Assembly (NCBI GenBank): GCA_039621445.1
Contig: CP154955.1
Location: 1,256,558 to 1,320,557 of the forward strand
Length of the DNA: 64,000 nucleotides
Direction of reading: 5' to 3'
From: Euglena gracilis
Taxonomy: Eukaryota > Euglenida > Euglenophyceae > Euglenales
A program made the position numbers and the translations under genes. Below are positions 55,776-64,000 of this stretch, one piece after another. How positions within the stretch are numbered: position 1 is the first letter of the stretch; every line of letters starts with the position of its first letter. Under the pieces are notes generated by a model. The model ran no database searches. It was not told where the DNA came from and saw nothing but the letters and a program-made list of their open reading frames with translations.

Positions 55776-57172
55776 GGCCCCCATATATAATCGGTCTGCG
55801 GCCCGGCGCGGCGGCAGACAGGGGGCGGCGGGCAGGTATGGTCAGGTCAAGGCAGGTAAGTGTCAGGGCTGTCGGAGGGGGGTGGAAGTGCCTGGGTTTG
55901 CCTGCCTGCAGGCAGGCACTCTCCTCGTCCATCGGACACGGGGGGAGGTGTCGCACACAATGATTCATCCGCAGCCCACAGCAGGGGACCCGGACCGGTC
56001 TGGCACACCGGCGGGCTCGGCGAGGCGGAGGAGCGCAGCGCCGCGGCGGCCGGGGCAGGTGCGGGGGCCGCGCGGGGCAGGGAGGGCGTGGGGGCGGCGG
56101 CCTGGGATGCGCCTCTGCCGCGAGAGGGGGGGTGGGGGCGGGGTCCTGGATGGTGTGGTCCGGCAGGGGGGGGGTTCATATGTGGGCAGGGGTTAAAAAT
56201 GAGCGGGAGGAGGGGGGGGCAGACCCCCCCGCGTGCCTTTGCACCGGGAAAACAATTTGGGGCCAAAAGCAAAAACAGGCCGAAAAATCGCGTTTTCGCA
56301 CACTTATTGAAAAATTGGGCAAACCATTCACCAGAAGTTTTCACCTTCTCCGGTGCAAGCGCGGGTTTTTTTGGGTTCCCAGGGGTCCCGGACCCCCCTC
56401 TGCCTAACCCAATGGTGAACTTCACTGGTGAAGTTCACCACAAGAGCACTTTTTTTGGCCAAAAATGGCCAAAAATGATATTTTGGGCAAGTTTTCAAAA
56501 ATTTCGATAAGATTCCATGAACCATCAACCTCAAAATGACCATTTTGAGAGGTTCGGTCCGAAGGGGGAAGTGGTGGTAATGCCAGGGCAAATAATGACT
56601 GAAAAAATGCGGGCAACCTCAAATCATTTGTCCCCATTCGCTGCACCAGGATTGTGGTGCTTTCCAGAAAAAGCACTTGAGGCCACACCGGGACACCGCC
56701 GCCACGCGGGGGGTGACAGTCACGGGCAGGGATGGATGGGAAGTCTTGGGGGGAAACTGACATGGGCGCGGAAAATTTTCGGTCTTGGGCAAAAAAAACT
56801 GGAAATCGGGTCAAAATTGCTCAAAAACACCTGATTCTTCTTTGAAAATACATCAAAAAATGCTCATTTTTGACCTTTGTGTGTGTGTGTGTGTGTGTGC
56901 AAAACAGCAACACATCAAAAACAATGGGCAATATGCTCAAGAATGAAAAAAAAGGCATTTTCGCTCATTTTCCGGCGCTGTGTGCCGGGAAAAAATTCTT
57001 ACCATTTTTGGAACCACCCGAGGAGGGGGGGTTGGGGGTCCAGACACCCCCTCATCTGGGTGGCGGCGGGGGGTCCGGACACCTCCCAACCACCTTACCA
57101 CCAAGGGGGTGGCCGAAGGGCTCCCCATCCATCCCTGGTCATGGGGGCGTGAAGGGCGGTCGGGGAACTCAC

Positions 57173-57222
57173 CCATAGCGCAGCAGCAGCAAGCCCCACA
57201 GTGAGCGCCAGGAGCACCGCCG
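57173..57222 (-). CDS. Short membrane exon of gene D
   Basis: Acceptor CCCCCCAG, donor CTATGG|GTGAGT (strong). 50 nt reading AVLLALTVGLAAAALW, a hydrophobic helix. Ends in phase 0 and joins ASLAAAHWPALT of 55138-55263, giving two close hydrophobic helices. Upstream exons were not found. Confidence 0.6.
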
Positions 57223-57229
57223 CTGGGGG

Positions 57230-58830
57230 GGGGGGATGCAGTGCGATAGCAAAATCACATTAGAGATCATCTGTTGCTACTATGTGTTGTCCAACCTCAG
57301 GCATCGAGAACGAAAAGACAAATAATAATTAGAATTAGTCATACCTAGGAAAATACAAGTAATACAAGCACAAAATGCAGTACAGCAGTGCAGAGCAATT
57401 CGCCACAATGCAATACAACACTGCACAATACAGGAAACAGAAAAATGCAACGGGAATGAAATGTGAGAATTTTCCTTCACTGAGAAAACCTCTCAGGGGG
57501 TGGGTCTGGGGCTGGACCCCAGGTTCTGTGCCAGGGGACCTGGAATGGGTTTCGGTGCAAGGGGCTGGGAAATTTGTGGGAAATGCCCTCAGACAGGCCA
57601 ATCTTCAGGGCTGATGCTAGGCTTCCGCGGGGTAAAATAAGCTTGATGAAATTACTCTGAAAAAAAATGGACCAAAAACATTTGATCTCGTCCGTGAATC
57701 TTGCAAAATTTCATTGGCTGATAAAGCGGTACCTTCAAAATCAATGGGGAAAAAATATCGAAAAAGCATGCACCACGGGGATTTGGAGTTGGATTATGTA
57801 ATATCAAACATAACAATATAAAACAGCGTTACTCATATTAAATACAAATTGATCATAAAAATGGAACGGGTAATGTTCGTATAACAATAAATACGAAATA
57901 AATACAAATTCAGATAAACACGAAATCAATTTCATTGGTGAAGTACCACAAAAATGGAGCAGAGGCCACACCTCCACCATAAGTGCCACGGGGGCTTGTC
58001 GCCCCCTCAGTTGTCTCCAAATAATACGGCATGCAACTGGGGTACTGGGAGAGAGACGGATGGAGAGACACAAAGGCACAAAAAAAAAAGTATAAATCTA
58101 CCTGTGAATCACCTAGATCAACATACTCATTCCATCCTCCTGAATGACGGCAACCTCTGGACACAGCGACTGGGAAAATTTTTGCTTTGATGCCCAAACA
58201 GGAAATTTGGTTGTACCCCAAAACACAGAGAACGTTCCTGAGATCGCCACATCTACTGAAGGCGGAGGGAAAAAAGGTTGATTTGAGGGCAGGCAGAAAC
58301 CACCTAAACCCCCTCCACATAAACCGAGGCGTGGTCAAAATGACACACTTTCGGCCCGGTATGGAGTTCCAAAAAAAAAGGAAAGAAATACCCATTAATG
58401 GAAAGAATTTACCCATTAAACTTTGGGTGATCCTGGGTCCCCACCCGGCCCCCAATGTTGATCCAGACTGCCCGTGGCGGTGGGGGGGGTCACCAAACCC
58501 CCTTTGGTTTGGGGGGGGGGGGCGGGATGAGTTTGAAAGCCAACCAAGAGCACTGGCAGGCATATGAGGTGGTGTGGCATCAAACGCATGGGAGCCTGTC
58601 GCGACGTCACATAGTTAGGCTGTCCGTTGGCAGAGAGTGCAGTCTACAGATGCACCGTGGTGATTGCCGCAGGAGCATCCCGATGGGGCCAAAGGTTGCA
58701 ACGTTCAGGGATCACACAAACGGTCATGCCGGAGTTCCAGGCAAGGCGACACATTTTGTGCCGCCTTTTTCCCACACAGCAGACAGCAGGCTGCAGCGGG
58801 GCCAAGGGGGGAGAATCAACCAATAGTGCG
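57230..58830. other. No supported gene
   Basis: AT-rich, with low-complexity AATACAA/TGCAATAC text at 57370-57440 and poly-G repeats at 58480-58520. The start of gene D may lie here but I cannot place it. Confidence 0.4.
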
Positions 58831-58832
58831 GT

Positions 58833-58978
58833 TCACCACGGGCGCACCAGCTGGTGGTACACGTCCCCCAGCCCAAATGCCGCCAAGAGCGTCCGGATGT
58901 CCCCGGGAGGCATCTTCAGGTCACAAAATACCCTGAGCTGGTGTGCTGCCACCACCAGTCTCCCCCCACCTCCAGGGT
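58833..58978 (-). CDS. C-terminal exon of gene E (unknown)
   Basis: Acceptor GCACTTAG above 58978. Reads PGGGGRLVVAAHQLRVFCDL, KMPPGDIRTLLAAFGLGDVY, HQLVRPW and TGA (58833-58835). Clear coding bias. The segment from KMPPGDIRT on looks like a compact helical domain end. Family unknown. Confidence 0.6.
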
Positions 58979-59056
58979 CTAAGTGCATTGCAACTCACAG
59001 AATTCATAAATTAACCAAAAGCGCCAAACCTCCAGCCAAAATCTGCAAAACCCAAT

Positions 59057-59152
59057 TCGTCTCAACCGATGCCTCTGCTTCAAACGGCTCAATGATGTAA
59101 CGATATCGATGAATGTCCAAAAAAAGCTGCCCCGCACCACAATTTCAGCCAC
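59057..59152 (-). CDS. Possible exon of gene E
   Basis: After acceptor CTATTTCTCCAG the frame reads VAEIVVRGSFFWTFIDIVTS LSRLKQR. The donor is unclear, and the phase to 58978 does not close with the obvious GT sites. Confidence 0.4.
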
Positions 59153-59199
59153 CTGGAGAAATAGGGCCAGTTGAGGGCGACGAAGCAGCAGAATTCCCA

Positions 59200-59500
59200 A
59201 AGCCATGGCAGAGCAATTGCTTTGGGCCCTGAGACCAAAACCCCGACGCCCTTTCACGGTGGGAGGAAGGAAACGCCTCGGCTTCGTCCTCCTCCACCTC
59301 AATGAAGCCGGTGAACAGCCGCCGGTCAGTGAGCCGGTCGTCCCTCACAGCCGGGGGCCAGGGAGAGCCGCTGCGAGCAAAATCCATCGCTGGAAATCGC
59401 AGGAGAGGACATGCATTGTCAACCATTGCACGCAAAACTTGCGACACTGCTCGTGTCAACCTGGGCGCATTGGCACGAGCAGCGTCGCACCTTCCAGGTG
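59200..59500 (-). CDS. Exon of gene E
   Basis: A long open minus frame reads [35 protein letters not shown], preceded by [20 protein letters not shown]. Acidic patch EVEEDEAEA. The plus frames here are its shadows. Exact edges unresolved. Confidence 0.55.
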
Positions 59501-59616
59501 AAGGAGAACAAAGCAAAGAAGAGGATGACGATGATACATCAAGAATCTGGCCAGGATTACTATTACTTATTACCATTATTACTATTACAGGATTACTACG
59601 ACGTGCACAATCACAG

Positions 59617-59797
59617 ATGGGTGAAAAAAAAGCATTTCAACCCCCAGGTGACCAGGTCGCCATCTACCAAATTCCAATGGAACAGCCCACCTCAACAGGC
59701 ATATCAGGTACCAATGGAACAACCTCAGGCGAGGCAGGGACAGGCACCTTTAACAGAGCAGGCGCATTACGCCATGCCTGGTGCCTCACCTCCAGTT

Positions 59798-59892
<95 letters not shown>

Positions 59893-60035
59893 ATATATAG
59901 TATATATATATATATATATCTATATTATATATATATATATATTCAACACAGCCTAAACAGCCCGTACAGGGTATGCCCCCCCCTCTGCAATCCGCCGTAC
60001 AGGCGGTTCCTCCCCCTTCCGCTGCTCATCCATAA
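59617..60035 (+). CDS. Pro/Gln-rich protein end, copy A
   Basis: After CACAG at 59616 it reads [20 protein letters not shown], then [32 protein letters not shown]. An intron (GTTCAATATA... to AACACAG) containing (TA)n would join to [26 protein letters not shown] and TAA (60033-60035). Copy A lacks two bases (CC) in the MEQPPP stretch, so its first part is frameshifted relative to copy B. Composition suggests a disordered tail. The 5' exons are not placed. Confidence 0.5.
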
Positions 60036-60253
60036 TGCAGTTTTCTCAAAAATGATTTTTGTAAGATCACAGATGGGTGAAAAGAAAGCATTTCAACCCC
60101 CAGGTGACCAGGTCGCCATCTACCAAATTCCAATGGAACAGCCCCCACCTCAACAGGCATATCAGGTACCAATGGAACAACCTCAGGCGGCAGGGACAGG
60201 CACCTTTAACAGAGCAGGCGCATTACGCCATGCCTGGTGCCTCACCTCCAGTT

Positions 60254-60297
<44 letters not shown>

Positions 60298-60306
60298 ATA
60301 TATATC

Positions 60307-60337
<31 letters not shown>

Positions 60338-60469
60338 ATATATATATATATCTATATATATATCTCTATATTATATATCTCTATCTATATCTCTCATATC
60401 TCTCTCTATCTCTCTCTCTATATCTATCTCTCTCTCTATATCTCTCTCTATATCTATATATATATATAT
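59800..60469. repeat. (TA)n and (TC)n microsatellites
   Basis: Two TA tracts (59800-59943 and 60257-60469, the latter grading into CTCTATAT), each at the same place in copies A and B of the duplication. Confidence 0.95.
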
Positions 60470-60911
60470 GGCAGGTGTACACTTTAGGACCCCCCCCGGG
60501 GGGGGGGTCCTAAAGTGGACCCCGCGATGGCCCACCCGTTATTTAAAGGTATAGGGTTAGGTGCGCACATGCTTATTTGCGCTCGTCGGCAACGTTGCGC
60601 TAATCGGCTATGTTGCGCAAAATGGCCGATTAGCGCAACGTAGCCAATTAGCGCAAATCAGCATGTGCGCACCTAACCCTATACCTTTCATTAAGGGGGG
60701 TGGCCATCGCGGGGTCCACTTTAGGACCCCCCCCGGGGGGGGGGGTCCTAAAGTGTACACCTGCCATATATATATATAGTATATATATAGTCAAACACAG
60801 CCTAAACAGCCCGTACAGGGTATGCCCCCCCCTGCAATCCGCCGTACAGGCGGTTCCTCCCCCTTCCGCTGCTCATCCATAATGCAGTTTTCTCAAAAAT
60901 GATTTTTGTAA
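60073..60911 (+). pseudogene. Pro/Gln-rich protein end, copy B (frameshifted)
   Basis: Near-identical to 59617-60065. Copy B keeps the [11 protein letters not shown] frame that copy A loses, but lacks two bases (AG) after PQA and two (CT) in the MPPPLQS stretch, so it is broken twice. Its (TA)n intron also carries a 296-bp palindromic MITE. The unit ends TTCTCAAAAATGATTTTTGT in both copies (about 60043-60062 and 60889-60908). Confidence 0.6.
60470..60765. mobile_element. 296-bp palindromic (foldback) MITE in (TA)n
   Basis: Starts GGCAGGTGTACACTTTAGGA and ends in its exact inverse. The arms stay similar almost to the centre (about 140 bp each), including GGTATAGGGTTAGGTGCGCA and repeated TTGCGCTAAT/GTTGCGC words. 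Both ends abut TA repeats, consistent with a TA target. Confidence 0.85.
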
Positions 60912-61210
60912 GAATTGTGCCTCAAAAACTCACGTGTTTACAAAAATAATTTATTCTCATGGATGCTAACATTTTGTCTGATTGAGGAAATGTCCTTGAG
61001 CACTTTGCACTGTATTGACATCAGCTTTTGTACCTTGATACTAAAAAAAACCCACTATTCAACCAGGTTCTGTGTAGTGCTGAGCTCTTTACATGTGTGA
61101 TGGTGCCATCCTGCAGCAGATGTTTGAGGCGTGTGGCAGCCAGGGCTCAAGTCAAGGGGTCGAAATCAGAAATGCAAACAAACATGCACACAAGCTGAAA
61201 AGGTGAGCCA

Positions 61211-61467
61211 ATGGGCAAGGGTCGCGGGAGGCTGAAGCTGGCGCTGGCCCCATCGGAGAGGCGCTGCCACGTCAGCGACTTGATCTGCTTCACGTACTCC
61301 TTCACGTCCTCGGGGGCCCCCTCAATTGGCGTCCTGGCTGTGCTGGTCCCCCGCCCAACCCTCATGGCAAACTCCTGGCAGTTTGACAATGGAGCGCTGG
61401 AAGTAAGCACGGCCATGGGTAGGATGCGGCCAGGTTTGCCAAACTTGTATAAGCCGGTCAGTTTGTA
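61211..61467 (-). CDS. RWDD2-like protein, C-terminal exon
   Basis: After acceptor CCTCCTGCAG: YKLTGLYKFGKPGRIL, then an extra 20-residue stretch, then EGAPEDVKEYVKQIKSLTWQ RL. This matches the RWDD2 family pattern LTGF..PGKPGVI.VEG..........LNWKR (DUF1115 half). The extra stretch (AVLTSSAPLSNCQEF...) may be a small unspliced intron or an insertion. The 3' edge is not resolved. The join to 62394-62537 closes in phase. Confidence 0.7.
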
Positions 61468-62393
61468 CCTGCAGGAGGGGCAGGGGGATACATGACGTGG
61501 AGGGGGGAACGTAAACAACTCAAAAATACAGAAAGAAGTGGGATGCCTAAAAAAGATGTAATCATTGACGCAGAGGACAGCTTTCTAGATGGAATTCGAC
61601 AGCGTACAACGTACAAATACGGTCAGTAAACCATCACCATCATTAGAACATACCAAACATATAAAATACCAAACATTAAATACCATGCGCAAAAACAAAA
61701 TGCTTTGTTTATAACTTGCCTTCGCATCCACGAGTGTGTCCTATGATGGGCTTCAATTTTATACTGACCGAAATGCATCCGTGTCAAAATTGGCATTTGA
61801 GACTTTTTTCTCATTGCCTAAACCCTGTTTTGCACCTATTTGGACCTCCCGCGGGGAGGTTTTTTTTCAGTCTAATTTTTCAGCAAAATTTCAAAAAATT
61901 TAAAAATCCCATTTGGATTTTGAGCAAAAGACTGAAAAATAGACCTGGGGTCTTATTTTTGGCAGGGTGTTGACAGAAATTTTACAGTGACCGTAGCTTG
62001 TCGAATGCGGAGGACTTCCGATGGACCCATAACTCAGGAGGAGGGTGTGGGAATCGAGGAAAATGAGTGGAGACCTCCTTTGATGAGTATTGCAGAGGCT
62101 GGCAATATGGCGTATATCCGGGACCACAACGCGACACACAAACGAAGAAGCATTGGCTTCAAAAAGGCAAAGGATCAGGGCACCTTGGATAGGACTTTGC
62201 CCCAGTGTGTTGTCAGCACTTTTGCAATAGAGGTGAGGTTACCTTGCAACGCTGCATCAACAGTAGGGGACAAAATGACGACCATTTTTTGAGGACCTCC
62301 CAAGAGGGGTCCAGCCAGCTGGTCCAGGAGGGCGGGTCCTGCCAGCTGCTGGTCCCACCCTCAACCTGACCAGTGAAAGGGGAGAGTCCGCAC

Positions 62394-62537
62394 TTGTTGG
62401 CCATGCGGAGGATGAACCGCTTCTTGTTCTTGTTGTAGATGTGGTGCGACGAGATGGCCACCAGGCGGGTGCCTTGTCCCTCCAGGGCCGCCGCCGACGT
62501 TTGGGTGCTCCTGATGGCACAGCGGCAAACCGTGCTT
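62394..62537 (-). CDS. RWDD2-like protein, middle exon
   Basis: Acceptor AGGTCACAG, donor AACAA|GTGCGG. Reads STQTSAAALEGQGTRLVAIS then SHHIYNKNKKRFILRMANK. In RWDD2 proteins the same place reads SHHIYNKxKRxxILEWAKEL directly before LTGF, so the AA|G TAC join (K-YKLTG) is supported by both homology and phase. These proteins have an N-terminal RWD domain, usually a protein-interaction fold, whose exons I could not find upstream. Confidence 0.75.
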
Positions 62538-62914
62538 CTGTGACCTCCTCCCAGATATTCGGCTACCGGTACCACTTACTGAAAGGGAGGGGGAGAGGGG
62601 CATCCGGACACCAATTTCCCCCCCACACTGCACCCACTCTGCAATCAGGGGGGCTGCTTGCTTTTTTAAACAGTACAACAGAATGTTAAAAAGGAACAGA
62701 AGCTGTCCCCAGTCACTCCTCACTGTTATTTAAAGCAACCCATTGTGAACAATACCATCGCGATAGAGCAAATGCTGCTTCTTCTTTCCAAAAAAAAACA
62801 GCCATCTAATACCTTTTCTGTGAAAAAGATTGCATTTATTGTTTAACCAATTATCATTTTGATTACGTTGTTGTTGTTGCTACTGCTGCCACTGCTGTTG
62901 TCGTTCCTCCCCCG

Positions 62915-63003
62915 AAAAGCATTTCACGTCGATTTGGGGGCTGGTGATCATCTTGGCCGTGCCATTGTTTGCCAGCTTTTGCTTCACCACCAGCTGGCCA
63001 TTT
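62915..63003 (-). CDS. Possible exon of an unknown gene
   Basis: After AATGGCCAG the frame reads LVVKQKLANNGTAKMITSPQ IDVKCFSGEE. It could be an upstream exon of the RWDD2-like gene or unrelated. No donor is assigned. Confidence 0.3.
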
Positions 63004-63009
63004 TACTGG

Positions 63010-64000
63010 CCACTAGAAAACAGTCACCAGCTGGATCCCCCAGCACTTTTGGAGGTTTGGGAGGTCAAAAACACTCCGGCATCACTGGAAAAATTACACA
63101 GCCAAGGCGGAGGGTCCACTAGTATTTCAACTGGCCATGTTTGGACTAGCTGCAGTCCACCGCCCCCCCCCCCCAGGAGCTGAACGAGTAGGTCTGGTGG
63201 TTGGGAGGGGGGGGGGGTCGGCCAAGACGTCCTACCCATCACAACACTGTATAAGGTCCTTCGGCGCCTTCGGCGCCAAACACAGAAATACAAGAAGGCT
63301 GTGAACCCTGACCCTAAGCTGCGACACCCTCCTGATACCGTCCCTCGCCATGTTATCCCTTCCGTCAATGAACGAAAAACAGCTTGAAATCGCTGAATAT
63401 GGCAAGAAGATACGGCAAGGAGATCCCTGGTGGCGGGCTCCAAAAAAAAAGAAGCCAGGAGAGGAGACAGCACGAGAAAGGAAGCGGTGCCCCACACCTC
63501 AAAGCAGGCACGCGGCTCGCAGGTTCAAGAGCGGGCAGAGGTCTCACGCTGTGGCGGTGGGCCCATCGCACTGCTAGGACACGGACAGGGCGGTTCGGCC
63601 AACTGTCTCCGGCTCCAGACATTGCTGACGCTTTGTGCGAGTTCCACGTAAAGTCCATTCCATCTCGCCCATGGCGTGCGCCAGTTGGATAAATACGTCA
63701 GCCGAACACGGTGGCCCAAACTGTTTCACCTTTATTAGGCCGTGCCATCAAACTTAGTGCAAAAAACTTGGCCTGTGGGTTGAATCCCCCAGATTTGGTT
63801 TCAAGGGGTTGCTTGAGGTGGGGGGTTGCTCAAAGGGGAAACCGAACGGTTGCTTAAATTTGGACCAAAGGTCAACAAAAAATTGCCTCTTTTCCAAAAA
63901 CAAAAAAAAAAAGAAGGAGGTGCCCTGTTTTCAGGAAAACTTGCAATCGAACCAAAAGAATGATCAACAATTGTAAACGTAACGGTTTTAATTGGAGACT
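63010..64000. other. No supported gene
   Basis: Poly-C/G repeat 63160-63220, hairpin CTTCGGCGCCTTCGGCGCC (63257-63275), then GC-moderate open frames on both strands without clear splice edges, and A-rich sequence to the end. Confidence 0.4.

Noticed and set aside
59302-60513. 403-codon plus ORF
   Set aside because: It reads through the antisense of gene E exons and through (TA)n as Tyr-Ile repeats. Only the Pro/Gln-rich part from 59617 looks real, partly in another frame.

Overview
This window is nuclear DNA of a eukaryote, probably a single-celled alga or other protist with many introns. Short GC-rich exons, strongly biased to G/C at third codon positions, lie in AT-rich or poly-G/poly-C-rich introns. 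Exon edges mostly carry GT-AG or GC-AG signals, there are long microsatellites and TTAGGG telomere-type repeats, and no operons or bacterial ribosome-binding sites. The clearest gene is an ABCF ATPase closest to the plant/algal ABCF5 subfamily. I cannot name the species; a glaucophyte-like alga is only a guess.

Layout. 0-3.3 kb (+): gene A, unknown, with a Lys/Glu-rich tail and a hAT-type MITE inside one exon. 3.1-16 kb (-): a run of GC-rich exon islands from one or more unknown genes, ending at 3089 and overlapping the 3' end of gene A. 16-27 kb: mostly repeats, with a cluster of TGCGCA palindromes, hAT-type elements with 8-bp target-site duplications (TSDs), a telomere-repeat insertion flanked by an 80-bp duplication, and a small CGGBP1-like zinc-finger ORF. 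27-33 kb (-): an unknown multi-exon gene. 36.4-49.4 kb (-): the ABCF gene, about 19 exons over 13 kb. 49.6-50.7 kb: a decayed Tc1/mariner element. 51-57 kb (-): exons that include a membrane protein, with a (+) coiled-coil exon pair lying in one of its introns. 58.8-59.5 kb (-): C-terminal exons of another unknown gene. 59.6-60.9 kb (+): a tandemly duplicated Pro/Gln-rich gene end, one copy carrying a 296-bp palindromic MITE in a (TA)n tract. 61.2-62.5 kb (-): an RWDD2-like (RWD/DUF1115 family) protein.

The genes have no evident shared pathway. The main theme is intron and exon invasion by short inverted-repeat transposons. One hAT MITE splits an exon cleanly, several introns look like inverted-repeat elements or are bounded by direct repeats, and different stretches carry their own local palindrome family (GAAGCG...CGCTTC at 0-4.6 kb, GARTGCGCANNTGCGCAYTC at 17.5-20.8 kb, GTCGATCGAC at 54.3 kb). 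Exon edges were read by eye from splice signals, phase and protein homology. Joins between distant exons are inference unless stated.
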